DNA of 64,000 bases from Accumulibacter sp. (GTDB lineage Bacteria; Pseudomonadota; Gammaproteobacteria; Burkholderiales; Rhodocyclaceae): contig NZ_JAZKUG010000001.1 of assembly GCF_036625195.1 (NCBI RefSeq), positions 4,030,001 to 4,094,000 on the forward strand, given 5' to 3'. Below, piece after piece: positions 24,212 to 32,792 of the stretch. The position numbers were made by a program, and so were the translations under genes. The first letter of the stretch is position 1, and each line of letters starts with the position of its first letter. The notes beneath the pieces are model-generated. The model did no database searches, was not told the origin of the DNA, and saw only the letters and a program-made list of their open reading frames with translations.

Positions 24212-25610
24212 AATCCTCAAGCGCGCCAAGCCACTGGCGGTGAATCCGCTCAAGGCCAGTCAGCCGATCGGCGCCGCCTTGGCTTTTCTCGGCTTGCGGC
24301 GGACGATTCCGATGCTGCACGGCTCGCAGGGCTGTACGGCTTTCGGCAAGGTGTTCCTGGTACGCCATTTCCGCGAGCCGATCCCGCTGCAGACGACGGC
24401 CATGGATCAGGTCTCGAGCATCATGAGTGCGGACGAGAACGTCATCGAGGGGTTGCGCGTGCTCTGCGAGAAGAGTCGGCCGGAGATCATCGGCCTGCCG
24501 ACCACCGGACTTTCCGAGACCCAGGGCTGCGACATGCTGCGCCTGGTGCGCGAGTTCCGCCGTCGGCATCCGGAGTTCTCGACCACCGCGGTGGTGCCGG
24601 TGAACACGCCGGACTACAGTGGCTGCCTCGAGTCCGGCTTTGCTCTCGCCGTCGAGGCGATCATCGACACGCTGCTCGCCGCCGACCCCGTGCCAGCACC
24701 GGCAGAGGGCGTCAGGAGGCAGCTCAACGTCCTCGCGTCGTCAATGCTGACGCCGGGAGACATTGAAGCGATCAAGGAATGGATCGAGGCCTTCGGTCTG
24801 CAGCCGGTGGTTCTGCCCGACCTCGGCGATTCGCTCGATGGCCATCTGATCGATCAGGAGAGCACGCCACTGACCCTCGGGGGGACGTCGAAAGCTGCCA
24901 TCGCAACGCTCGGCAGAGCGGTTGCCACCGTCGTCATTGGCCGCTCGCTGCACCAGGCCGCCGATCTGTTGCAGGCACGCAGTGGCGTTCCTGATTTCCG
25001 TTTCGATCATCTGCTCGGCCTCGATGCCTGTGACGCCTTCACGGTCACACTGGCTGAAATCTCGGGGCAGCCGGTACCGCCCGCCATCGAGCGCCAACGG
25101 GCGCAACTGCAGGACGCGATGGTCGATACCCATTTCATGACCGGCTCTCTGCGCATCGGCATCGCCGCTGACCCCGATCTGCTGCTGGCGCTGGGCCAGT
25201 TTCTCACCGGCGTCGGCGGCGAAGTGGTCGCCGCGGTGGCGTCGACACGTGCCGAGGTGCTGGCCGATCTGCCGGCCGCCTGCGTCTGCATCGGCGATCT
25301 CGAGGATCTGGAACGTGCGGCACGAGCGCAACGCGCCCAGATCATCGTCGCCAATTCGCACGCCGCGCCCATCGCGCTACGCCTGCAAGTGCCGCTGTTG
25401 CGGGCTGGATTCCCCCAGTACGACTGGGTCGGCGGCTATGCGCGGACCTGGGTCGGCTATCGCGGCGCGCGTCAGGCCTTGTTCGACATCGCCAATCTCT
25501 TCCTCGGGAACCACCATGGCATCCCAGTCCATCGATCGATCTACCGGGTCGGCGACGACGGCGACGCAGCGCCGAGGGCGCCGTCTGACGCTGGCCTGGT
25601 CCACCACTAG
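24204..25610 (+). CDS. nifN: NifN, beta-like subunit of the FeMo-cofactor scaffold
   Basis: This is the 468-residue partner of NifE. The cluster cysteine is C44 in LHGSQGCTAFGKVFLVRHF; VSSIMSADENVIEGL and PDYSGCLESGF are family motifs. ATG 24204 overlaps the nifE stop. The C-terminal ~30 residues after NHHGIPVHRSIYR are unconserved. Normal NifN length; the NifEN pair here is complete and unfused. Confidence 0.94.
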   Translation: MPEILKRAKPLAVNPLKASQPIGAALAFLGLRRTIPMLHGSQGCTAFGKVFLVRHFREPIPLQTTAMDQVSSIMSADENVIEGLRVLCEKSRPEIIGLPTTGLSETQGCDMLRLVREFRRRHPEFSTTAVVPVNTPDYSGCLESGFALAVEAIIDTLLAADPVPAPAEGVRRQLNVLASSMLTPGDIEAIKEWIEAFGLQPVVLPDLGDSLDGHLIDQESTPLTLGGTSKAAIATLGRAVATVVIGRSLHQAADLLQARSGVPDFRFDHLLGLDACDAFTVTLAEISGQPVPPAIERQRAQLQDAMVDTHFMTGSLRIGIAADPDLLLALGQFLTGVGGEVVAAVASTRAEVLADLPAACVCIGDLEDLERAARAQRAQIIVANSHAAPIALRLQVPLLRAGFPQYDWVGGYARTWVGYRGARQALFDIANLFLGNHHGIPVHRSIYRVGDDGDAAPRAPSDAGLVHH

Positions 25611-25623
25611 CAAGGCGCCGGGA

Positions 25624-26043
25624 ATGATCCGAGTCGCCTTCGCCAGCAGCGACCGCAGCAGGGTGAATCAGCACTTCGGCGCCGCCGCGGGCTTTGCCGT
25701 CTATGCCGTGGACGGTGAGCGGGCGCGCCTGATTGAAATCGTCGAGTTTCCGCCGGCCGCCGTGGAGGCAAACGAAGGCAGACTGCCGGCACGGGTTGCC
25801 GCACTGGTGGGCTGCGCCGCCGTGTACTGTCTGGCAGCCGGTGCTTCGGCCGTGAAGCAGTTGCTGGCCGCTGGCGTACGGCCGATCCGGACCGACGATC
25901 AAACGGAAATCGAGCTGCTGCTGCGGCAGCTCAGCGGGGCAATCCGCGCCGGCGGCATTGGCTGGGTCGACAAGGCGAGCCGCCGGCACGACAGCGACGA
26001 CACGCGCTTCGATCGCATGCTCGACGAAGGCTGGGACGAATGA
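25624..26043 (+). CDS. nifX: NifX, FeMo-cofactor precursor carrier
   Basis: NifX holds NifB-co and the VK-cluster during transfer to NifEN. The 139-residue protein has the dinitrogenase-iron-molybdenum-cofactor fold: RVAFASSDRSRVNQHFGAA with the histidine of NQHFG, then YAVDG and the CAAVYCLAAGASAVKQLLAAG segment. It starts 13 bases after nifN. Its end overlaps the next gene by four bases. Confidence 0.92.
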   Translation: MIRVAFASSDRSRVNQHFGAAAGFAVYAVDGERARLIEIVEFPPAAVEANEGRLPARVAALVGCAAVYCLAAGASAVKQLLAAGVRPIRTDDQTEIELLLRQLSGAIRAGGIGWVDKASRRHDSDDTRFDRMLDEGWDE

Positions 26044-26477
26044 TCGCGGGCCCTATGCAAGCCCGCGGCCGGGTAGTCGAGGTGCACGGCGACGTGGCCG
26101 ACGTACGCGTTGCCGTCGCCCCCAGCTGTCATGGCTGCAGGGCACGCGCCGTCTGCGCTGACCGTGGCGCGCAAGTCATCCGCATCGTCGCACCGGCGAA
26201 CACGGCAGTCGGTGACCCGGTGTTGCTCGAGCTCGATCAAGCGAATTTTGCGCTTGGTGTGGCGATCGGCTATCTGCTCCCGGCCCTGACGCTGCTGCTC
26301 GGTGCGGCCGTGTCGTCTCTCGCCGGCGACACCGCCGCTGCGCTCGGTGCCGCCGTCGGCCTGAGCATCGGACTGGTGCTGGTCCGACTGCTGCACCGCA
26401 GGCTGCTCGCCGACCGCCTGCAGCCAACCGCTTCCCTCACCTGTCCAAGCCAGTCTGTTTCCGGAGAAAGCCCATGA
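26040..26477 (+). CDS. rseC: RseC/MucC-like membrane protein in the nif operon
   Basis: This 145-residue protein belongs to the RseC/MucC family. A soluble N-terminal part contains C30-x2-C33-x5-C39 (CHGCRARAVC), and two hydrophobic helices follow at about residues 70-90 and 97-115. RseC works with the Rsx complex (the SoxR-reducing relative of Rnf) in enterics. Here its ATG overlaps the nifX stop and its own stop overlaps the DUF269 start, so it is a true member of the nifENX operon. A link to the Rnf complex encoded at 1462-6859 is the obvious inference. Confidence 0.85.
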   Translation: MIAGPMQARGRVVEVHGDVADVRVAVAPSCHGCRARAVCADRGAQVIRIVAPANTAVGDPVLLELDQANFALGVAIGYLLPALTLLLGAAVSSLAGDTAAALGAAVGLSIGLVLVRLLHRRLLADRLQPTASLTCPSQSVSGESP

Positions 26478-26959
26478 CCCCCGGTGTTGCCCTTGCATCC
26501 GCCATCGAGCCCGCAGATGCGCCAATCTATGGCACCGATTTCATCCGGGAAATGCTGCGCCAGACACGGGCGCTCGACACCTATGGCCAGTGGGACGGCA
26601 AGCCGGTGCCGTCGATCCTCGCCGGCTACATCCTGAGCAAGGCACAGAAGCGCGCTCTGCCGACCGTCGGCGACCCGGACGAGCTGACGCTGGCACGCGT
26701 CAGGGCGTTCCACAACGCCATTGCCGTGTTGATCGAAAAGGAATGTGGACGAATGGCCGTGCCCTTTGTGCACATCACCCACGAGGGCTTTGGGCGTGCG
26801 CTGATCACTGTCGGCAAGCTGGTGGCCATGGATCGGACACTGCGCGACGTGCATCGCTTCGGCTTCGAGTCGCTGACGCAGATGAAGAGCGAAGCCGACA
26901 GGCATCTCGCCGTCGCGCTCGGCATCATCGGCAGCTTTCCTGAAGCCGCCGGCATGTGA
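26474..26959 (+). CDS. NifX-associated protein, DUF269 family
   Basis: This 161-residue protein of the DUF269 family is almost confined to nif clusters next to nifX. It shows the characteristic ADAPIYGTDFIREMLRQTRA and VPFVHITHEGFGRALITVGKL segments. The biochemical role is unknown, probably cofactor assembly. It overlaps rseC by four bases and lies ten bases before the DUF683 gene. Confidence 0.9.
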   Translation: MTPGVALASAIEPADAPIYGTDFIREMLRQTRALDTYGQWDGKPVPSILAGYILSKAQKRALPTVGDPDELTLARVRAFHNAIAVLIEKECGRMAVPFVHITHEGFGRALITVGKLVAMDRTLRDVHRFGFESLTQMKSEADRHLAVALGIIGSFPEAAGM

Positions 26960-26968
26960 GGGCGGGAC

Positions 26969-27178
26969 ATGAGCAACGATGAACTCAGGGAACTCGATCG
27001 GGAAGTGAAGAGACTGAAGCGACTCGCCGGCGAGCAGGCTGCACGACTCCACGATCTGGTCGAGGAACGGCTGCCGGCCGCCTGGCCGGAGCTTCCGGAA
27101 ATCTCACAGGCAACGCTCCTGGCGTGCCAGGCTTGGGCGGAAGCCAATGCCCGCCTGCAGGTGGCACTGAAAGGATAG
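26969..27178 (+). CDS. Small DUF683 (CCE_0567 family) nif protein
   Basis: This 69-residue helical hairpin protein of the CCE_0567/DUF683 family is found in nif clusters beside DUF269 and FdxB. The first half is a charged amphipathic helix (ELREVKRLKRLAGEQ-like), the second LPAAWPELPEISQATLLAC. Family members bind metal in crystal structures but have no known reaction. It is transcribed with its neighbours. Confidence 0.85.
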   Translation: MSNDELRELDREVKRLKRLAGEQAARLHDLVEERLPAAWPELPEISQATLLACQAWAEANARLQVALKG

Positions 27179-27182
27179 GCGC

Positions 27183-27479
27183 ATGGGCATCATCACCGGA
27201 CGCACCCGTGGCGGGGACGAGTGGATCCCGCAGTTTGTCAGTTTTCTCGATGGGAAGAAGTGCATTGGCTGCGGCCGCTGCTACAAGGTCTGTCCGCGCA
27301 ATGTTCTCGATCTGGTCGAGCGCAGCGAGCAGTTGCTGGCCGAGGCGGACGAGGATGTCGATGAAGATGACGAAATGATGGTGATGACCATCGTCAACGC
27401 CGGCGACTGCATCGGCTGCGGTGCCTGCGGTCGCGTCTGCCCGAAGGATTGCTACACCTACGAGGCTGCAGGCGGGTGA
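27183..27479 (+). CDS. fdxB: FdxB, nif-specific ferredoxin III
   Basis: This 98-residue 2[4Fe-4S] ferredoxin carries C27/30/33/37 and C76/79/82/86 (CIGCGRCYKVCP, CIGCGACGRVCP), with an acidic spacer (DEDVDEDDE) typical of FdxB. It probably donates low-potential electrons from Rnf to nitrogenase or to cofactor assembly. It is the last gene of the nifE operon; four bases separate it from the DUF683 gene. Confidence 0.92.
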   Translation: MGIITGRTRGGDEWIPQFVSFLDGKKCIGCGRCYKVCPRNVLDLVERSEQLLAEADEDVDEDDEMMVMTIVNAGDCIGCGACGRVCPKDCYTYEAAGG

Positions 27480-27530
27480 GCTCGGGGCAACTGCCCGTGT
27501 CGTCGCCTGCTGTCGTGTCGCAATTCGGCG

Positions 27531-27546
27531 TGTCGGCTTTGCGACA
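27531..27546. promoter_or_regulatory. NifA upstream activator site before iscA-nifUS
   Basis: TGTCGGCTTTGCGACA is identical over all 16 bases to the site at 1289-1304 and lies about 70 bases upstream of the next sigma-54 promoter. Confidence 0.8.
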
Positions 27547-27614
27547 CCCTCCGGGCCTCGGTTGAGATCGAATGAGTCGTTGAAATTCATGGTGTTGCGC
27601 GTTATCTACCGAGC

Positions 27615-27630
27615 TGGCACGAAGCTTGCT
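27615..27630 (+). promoter_or_regulatory. Sigma-54 promoter of iscA-nifU-nifS
   Basis: TGGCACGAAGCTTGCT is a perfect consensus element. Start of transcription near 27641 leaves a 35-base leader with AAGGAGAG ahead of the ATG. Confidence 0.82.
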
Positions 27631-27675
27631 GCAAACAGCCCAGGGAACCCCACCCCTTCTCAAGGAGAGCACCTC

Positions 27676-28002
27676 ATGATCCACCTGACCCCTGCCGCGC
27701 TGAAGGCAATCGGCCGCTTCATCAAGGCCACCGAGGCTCCCGTTGCCGGCCTGCGCATCTTTGTCTCCGGCGGTGGTTGCGCCGGCCTGCAATACGGCCT
27801 TCGTCTCGAGCAGGACAAGGCCGATGACGACCTGGCACTCGAGGTGGGTGCCGCTGCCCCGCTGCTCGTTGATCCGGTAAGCCACTCGATGCTCGACGGT
27901 CTGAGCGTCGATTTTGTGGACAGCCTCACCCGCACCGGCTTCAAGTTCAACAATCCGAATGTCGTCGGCGCCTGCGCCTGCGGCCAGTCGTTCACCGCCT
28001 GA
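27676..28002 (+). CDS. iscA: Nif-specific IscA-type iron-sulfur carrier
   Basis: This 108-residue A-type carrier has the three conserved cysteines C35 (SGGGCAGLQYG) and C100/C102 (GACACGQSF). In nif clusters such a protein (nif-IscA) delivers Fe-S clusters made by NifU/NifS. ATG 27676 has AAGGAGAG upstream. nifU starts 11 bases downstream. It differs from housekeeping IscA by its operon, not by visible active-site changes. Confidence 0.9.
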   Translation: MIHLTPAALKAIGRFIKATEAPVAGLRIFVSGGGCAGLQYGLRLEQDKADDDLALEVGAAAPLLVDPVSHSMLDGLSVDFVDSLTRTGFKFNNPNVVGACACGQSFTA

Positions 28003-28012
28003 GGAGACCGCC

Positions 28013-28897
28013 ATGTGGGACTACTCCGAGAAGGTGCGAGAGCATTTTTTCAACCCGCGAAACTCCGGGCCCCTCGACAACGCCAACGGCATCGGTGACT
28101 TCGGTTCGATCAAGTGCGGTGACGCGCTGCGCCTGATGCTCAGGGTCAATCCGGAGACCGAGGTCATCGACGATGCACGATTCCAGACCTTCGGCTGCGG
28201 CTCGGCGATCGCCTCCTCGTCGGCGCTCACCGAGATCATCAAGGGCAAGACGCTGAATGAAGCGCTGCAGGTCAGCAACCAGGACATTGCCGACTATCTC
28301 GATGGACTGCCGCCGGAGAAAATGCACTGCTCGGTGATGGGGCGTGAGGCACTGCAGGCCGCGGTTGCCAACTATCGCGGTGAGAGCTGGACGGATGATC
28401 ACGAGGAGGGCGAACTGGTCTGCAAATGCTTCGCCATCGATACCGTGATGATCGAGGACACGGTGCGTGCCAATCGCTTGCGGACGATCGAGGAGGTGGC
28501 CAACTACACCAAGGCCGGCGGTGGCTGCTCGGCGTGTCACGAGCAGATCGAGGACATCCTGCTTGCGGTCAATGGTCGGCTCTACACCAAGGAGGCGAAG
28601 CCAACCGAGGCGCCTGCGGCAACCAGCGGATCGCCTGGCAAACCGAAACTGACCAACTACCAGCGAATCCGCAGGATCGAGGAGACTCTGGAGGCGATCC
28701 GCCCGTTGCTGCAACGTGACCACGGCGATGTCGCCCTGATCGAGATCGATGGCAGGAACATCTATGTCGAACTCAGCGGTGCCTGCCAGGGATGCGCGAT
28801 GCAGGCCGCCACCCTTGGCGGCGTACAACAGAAACTCAGCGAAGCGCTGGGCGAACTGGTGCAGGTACTGCCGGTCGCTGCGCTGCTTCGGGCGTAG
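28013..28897 (+). CDS. nifU: NifU, modular Fe-S cluster scaffold
   Basis: The protein (294 residues) has all three NifU modules. An IscU-like N-terminus carries C35, C62 and C106. A central permanent [2Fe-2S] domain carries C137, C139, C172 and C175 (CKCF...GGCSAC). A C-terminal Nfu domain carries C258/C261 (GACQGCAMQ). It assembles clusters with sulfur from NifS for nitrogenase and its maturases. The start has GAGGAG upstream. A linker of about 25 residues rich in Pro/Ala/Ser separates the last two domains. Confidence 0.94.
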   Translation: MWDYSEKVREHFFNPRNSGPLDNANGIGDFGSIKCGDALRLMLRVNPETEVIDDARFQTFGCGSAIASSSALTEIIKGKTLNEALQVSNQDIADYLDGLPPEKMHCSVMGREALQAAVANYRGESWTDDHEEGELVCKCFAIDTVMIEDTVRANRLRTIEEVANYTKAGGGCSACHEQIEDILLAVNGRLYTKEAKPTEAPAATSGSPGKPKLTNYQRIRRIEETLEAIRPLLQRDHGDVALIEIDGRNIYVELSGACQGCAMQAATLGGVQQKLSEALGELVQVLPVAALLRA

Positions 28898-28921
28898 CGC
28901 CATCATTCAACGGGAGAAGCC

Positions 28922-30130
28922 ATGCCAGCGATCTACATGGACAACAACGCCACGACTGCCTGCGATCCAGCTGTCGTGGCAGCGATGCTGCCCTACTTTA
29001 CCGAGCAGTTCGGCAATGCTTCGTCGATCCACAGCTTTGGATCGCGCGTCGGCAAGGCGATCAAGGAGGCACGCGGGCAGGTCCAGTCGCTGCTCGGCGC
29101 GGCGCACGACAGCGAAATCGTCTTCACGTCCTGTGGGACCGAGTCCGACGCGACCGCCATCCTCTCGGCACTGAAAGCCAATCCCGGACGGCGAACGGTG
29201 ATCACCACGGCGGTCGAACACCCGGCGGTCCTGAGCCTGTGCTCCTGGCTCGAGAAGGAAGACTGCGTCGTTCATCGCCTGCGCGTCGACCGCCGCGGGC
29301 GGCTCGATCTCGACGAGTATGCTTCCCTGCTCGACGACCGCGTGGCAATCGTTTCGGCGATGTGGGCGAACAATGAAACGGGCACGCTCTTTCCGGTCGA
29401 AGAGATGGCGGAGATGGCGCACGCGCAAGGCATCCTTTTCCACACCGACGCCGTGCAGGCCGTCGGCAAGGTTGCCATTGACCTGAAGAGGACGAAGATC
29501 GACATGCTCTCGCTCTCCGGGCACAAGCTGCACGCACCGAAGGGCATCGGGGTGTTGTATGTGCGCCGCAATACCCGCTTCCGCCCACTCTTGCGCGGCG
29601 GTCACCAGGAGCGTGGGCGACGCGCTGGTACCGAGAACTCGGCTTCGATCGTCGGCCTCGGGGTTGCCTGTGAACTCGCTCAGCAGTACATGACGGAGGA
29701 GAACACGACCGTCAAGCGCCTGCGCGACCGCCTCGAAAGGGGCGTTCTCGACAACGTCAGGAACGCCTTCGTCAATGGCGACCAGCTCTACCGTCTGCCG
29801 AACACGGCGAGCATCGCCTTCGAGTATGTCGAAGGAGAAGGCATTCTGCTGCTCCTCAATCAGCAGGGCATTGCCGCCTCATCGGGCTCGGCCTGCACCT
29901 CGGGATCCCTCGAGCCGTCGCATGTCCTGCGGGCGATGGCAATCCCCTATACCGCCGCGCACGGGACGATACGCTTTTCGCTCTCACGCTACAACACCGC
30001 ACAGGAAGTGGAGCAGGTCATCGCCGCCGTCCCGCCAGTGATCGCCAGGTTGCGCAAACTCTCTCCGTACTGGCGCGGTGACGCACCACTGGCCCATCCC
30101 GAGGAGGCCTTCCAGCCACAATACGCCTGA
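28922..30130 (+). CDS. nifS: NifS, cysteine desulfurase
   Basis: This PLP-dependent enzyme releases sulfur from cysteine for NifU. The 402-residue protein has the PLP lysine K202 (SGHKLHAPKG) and the persulfide cysteine C325 (SGSACTSGS), the same numbers as in the Azotobacter enzyme. YMDNNATT at the N-terminus and RAGTENSASIVG are further signatures. It follows nifU by 24 bases. The C-terminal 20 residues (SPYWRGDAPLAHPEEAF) are typical of NifS as opposed to IscS. Last gene of the nif block. Confidence 0.94.
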   Translation: MPAIYMDNNATTACDPAVVAAMLPYFTEQFGNASSIHSFGSRVGKAIKEARGQVQSLLGAAHDSEIVFTSCGTESDATAILSALKANPGRRTVITTAVEHPAVLSLCSWLEKEDCVVHRLRVDRRGRLDLDEYASLLDDRVAIVSAMWANNETGTLFPVEEMAEMAHAQGILFHTDAVQAVGKVAIDLKRTKIDMLSLSGHKLHAPKGIGVLYVRRNTRFRPLLRGGHQERGRRAGTENSASIVGLGVACELAQQYMTEENTTVKRLRDRLERGVLDNVRNAFVNGDQLYRLPNTASIAFEYVEGEGILLLLNQQGIAASSGSACTSGSLEPSHVLRAMAIPYTAAHGTIRFSLSRYNTAQEVEQVIAAVPPVIARLRKLSPYWRGDAPLAHPEEAFQPQYA

Positions 30131-30230
30131 AGTCGCCGAACGATGGCAAGCCAACCGCCGCCCGCCAGATCCACAAGGTGGCGGCGGATCTCGCGCCGGG
30201 ACCAGAACCCCACCGCAGACCGCATCGCCA

Positions 30231-31031
30231 TCAGCGGCCGCCGGCAACGGCCCCTTGCCGTCGCCTGACCGTCTCGAAAAGACAGATGGCGGCGGCGGCG
30301 GCGACGTTCAGCGATTCGCAGGCGCCGGGCATCGGAATGTGCACCTGCAACTGCGTCGCCGCCAGCACCGCCGCGCGCAAACCCTGCCCTTCGCTGCCGA
30401 AGACCCAGGCGACCGCTGGCGCGAGCTGCGTGGCGTAAAGCCCTGCCGGTGCGCTCGCCGCGGTCGCGATGCTCAGCCCACGGTAGGCGGCGAGAAAGGC
30501 GGGCAGGTCGCATTCTTCGTGGATGGCGAGCTGGAAATGTGCGCCCATGCCGGCACGCAGCGTCTTCGGCGACCACGCCTGGGCACAATCCGCCGACAGC
30601 AGGATCTGGTGAAAGCCGGCCGCCGCCGCACTGCGCAGGATCGAGCCGACATTGCCGGGATCCTGGACGCCATCGAGCAGCACCGTATCGGCCGCCAGAT
30701 CGATCGCCGTTGCCGGCTGCGGCCAGGCGATAACGGCCATGATGCCACTTGGCGTATCGACCAGTGCCAGCTCAGCCCACAGGGCGTCGGGCAACTGCGT
30801 GACCGGCATGACTGGCGGGCAGCTCGCCAGATGATCGATGATCTCCCGCCGCCCGGCACCGCTGTCGCTGACGACGAGTTCGGCCGGACTACCGCAGCGC
30901 TGCTGGTAGGCGGTGATCAGATGCAGGCCGTCGAGCAGGAGGCGACCACTGCGACGCCGCTCGCGGGCGCTCGCGTGCAGTCGCTTCAGCTCGCGGTAAT
31001 GTGGATTGTCGCGCGAGCTGATCCGCTTCAT
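30231..31031 (-). CDS. TrmH/SpoU-family RNA 2'-O-methyltransferase
   Basis: This 266-residue SPOUT methyltransferase starts with a substrate-binding domain (residues 1-95). The knotted catalytic domain follows, with DGVQDPGNVGSILRSAAAAG, AWVFGSEGQGL and IPMPGACESLNVAAAAAI, the three SpoU motifs with the catalytic Asn/Arg, Glu and Ser-Leu-Asn. The target is likely rRNA or tRNA; I cannot tell which. ATG 31031 overlaps the rnhB stop region. It is last in the envelope operon. Confidence 0.88.
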   Translation of the reverse strand: MKRISSRDNPHYRELKRLHASARERRRSGRLLLDGLHLITAYQQRCGSPAELVVSDSGAGRREIIDHLASCPPVMPVTQLPDALWAELALVDTPSGIMAVIAWPQPATAIDLAADTVLLDGVQDPGNVGSILRSAAAAGFHQILLSADCAQAWSPKTLRAGMGAHFQLAIHEECDLPAFLAAYRGLSIATAASAPAGLYATQLAPAVAWVFGSEGQGLRAAVLAATQLQVHIPMPGACESLNVAAAAAICLFETVRRRQGAVAGGR

Positions 31032-31627
31032 GCCGTCAGCAGGCGGGCGACCGGCGCAAAACTGCGCCGATGCTGCGGGCACGGGCCGTGCTCCTGCAGC
31101 GCCCGCAAGTGTACTGCCGTCGGGTAGCCCTGGTGACGGTCAAAACCATACTGCGGATAGAGGGCATGCAGATCCCGCATTCCGGCGTCGCGCACCGTCT
31201 TCGCCAGGATCGACGCCGCAGCGATCTGGCAGATGCGGCCGTCGCCGCCGATCACCGCCTGCGCGGGAACGGCGAACAGCGGACAATGCGGACCATCGAC
31301 GAGGATTTGCGAAGGCAGCAGGCGGTACTGTTCGATCAGGCCACTGACCGCACGCTGCATGGCGAGCAGGCTCGCCTGCAGGATGTTGAGGTGGTCGATC
31401 TCGCCGACCGACGCGTCGGCAACGGCCCAGGCGAGCGCCTGACTCCGGATGGCATCGGCAAGCCGCAGCCGCCGCGCGGCACCGAGCCTCTTCGAATCGT
31501 CGAGACCGGTGATCGGCCGCTGTGGATCGAGGATCACCGCTGCCGCCACCACGGGTCCGGCCAGTGGGCCGCGCCCCGCCTCATCGACGCCGCAGGCGAG
31601 TCCCTCAGCTTGCAGCAGCAGCGGCAT
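31028..31627 (-). CDS. rnhB: Ribonuclease HII
   Basis: RNase HII removes ribonucleotides from DNA. The 199-residue enzyme has the active-site acids in CGVDEAGRGPLAGPV (Asp-Glu) and in VDGPH and the later AKTVRDAGMR. ATG 31627 lies inside the end of lpxB (23-base overlap), as in other betaproteobacteria. C-terminal HRRSFAPVARLL is typical. Confidence 0.93.
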   Translation of the reverse strand: MPLLLQAEGLACGVDEAGRGPLAGPVVAAAVILDPQRPITGLDDSKRLGAARRLRLADAIRSQALAWAVADASVGEIDHLNILQASLLAMQRAVSGLIEQYRLLPSQILVDGPHCPLFAVPAQAVIGGDGRICQIAAASILAKTVRDAGMRDLHALYPQYGFDRHQGYPTAVHLRALQEHGPCPQHRRSFAPVARLLTA

Positions 31628-32792
31628 GCTCGCGAATCGCTGCCGGCAGGCAGCCGATGACGGCGCTGGCTGCGCGCTCGGCGGCATTCTGCCGCAGTTG
31701 CAGGTGCATCGAATGGAAGAGCGCCTGCAGGCCGGCGCGCACCCCGCGATCGACGTAGAGGTTGAGGACGGCCTGCGCCAGGTTGGCCGGCGTTGCGTCC
31801 TCCTGCATGAACTCGGGAACGACGAAGCGGCCGGCGAGGACGTTGGGAAGGCCGACATAGGGCAGGTAGCCGCCGATGCGGCGCATCAGCCAGGCGGAGA
31901 ACGGCGCCATCTGGTACACGATGACCATCGGTCGCTTGAGCAGCGCCGCTTCCAGTGTGGCCGTCCCGCTGGCGACGAGAACGACGTCGGCGGCCATCAT
32001 CGCCTGATGCGCGTGTCCGAAGAGCAGGCGCAGCGGCAGATCCTCGGCGGCGCATCGCTGTCGCGCGGCCTCGAACATGCCGCGCGTCTCGCGCGTCGCC
32101 AGCGGCACGATGAAGGCTGCATCGGGAAGTGCCTGGTGTATCCGGCGCGCGGTCTCGATGAAGGTGTCGGCCATGTATTGCAGCTCGGACTGCCGGCTGC
32201 CCGGCAGCAGGGCGAAGACCGGCTGCCGTTCGGCAAAGCCCAGCAGCGCACGCGTCGCGTCACGGCCATCGGCGAGGGGCAGCATGTCGGCGAGCGGGTG
32301 ACCGACGTAGCTGACCGGAATCCGCTGGCGCTCGTAGATCGCCGGTTCGAAGGGAAACAGTGCGAGGACTCGTGAGGCCGCCGCACCGATCCGGTGGATG
32401 CGTTCGCCACGCCAGGCCCAGATCGACGGACTGACGTAATGGACGGTGGTCACCCCGCGCCGCTTCAGCACCCGCTCGAGACCGAGGTTGAAATCGGGCG
32501 CATCGACGCCGACGAAGACGTCCGGCGGGTCGGCCAGCAGACGGCGCTTGAGGCTGCGGCGGATGGCGAGGATTTCGCGAAAGTGGCGCAGGACCTCGGC
32601 GTAGCCGCGCACCGCCAGCTTCTCGAGCGGATACCAGGCTTCGAAGCCCTTGCCCAGCATGCGCGGCCCGCCGATGCCGAAGAACACCGCGTTCGGCAGT
32701 CGGCCGCGGATCGCCTCGATCAGCTGGCTGGCCAGGAGGTCGCCCGACGCCTCACCGGCCACCAGTGCGATCCGGACCACGCCGGCAGTCAT
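31605..32792 (-). CDS. lpxB: Lipid-A-disaccharide synthase
   Basis: LpxB joins UDP-diacylglucosamine and lipid X in lipid A synthesis at the inner membrane. In 395 residues it shows IALVAGEASGDLLA at the N-terminus, GVDAPDFNLGLE, YVSPSIWAWR and LLPGSRQSE. It overlaps lpxA by four bases and rnhB by 23. Standard length and order. Confidence 0.94.
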   Translation of the reverse strand: MTAGVVRIALVAGEASGDLLASQLIEAIRGRLPNAVFFGIGGPRMLGKGFEAWYPLEKLAVRGYAEVLRHFREILAIRRSLKRRLLADPPDVFVGVDAPDFNLGLERVLKRRGVTTVHYVSPSIWAWRGERIHRIGAAASRVLALFPFEPAIYERQRIPVSYVGHPLADMLPLADGRDATRALLGFAERQPVFALLPGSRQSELQYMADTFIETARRIHQALPDAAFIVPLATRETRGMFEAARQRCAAEDLPLRLLFGHAHQAMMAADVVLVASGTATLEAALLKRPMVIVYQMAPFSAWLMRRIGGYLPYVGLPNVLAGRFVVPEFMQEDATPANLAQAVLNLYVDRGVRAGLQALFHSMHLQLRQNAAERAASAVIGCLPAAIREHAAAAAS

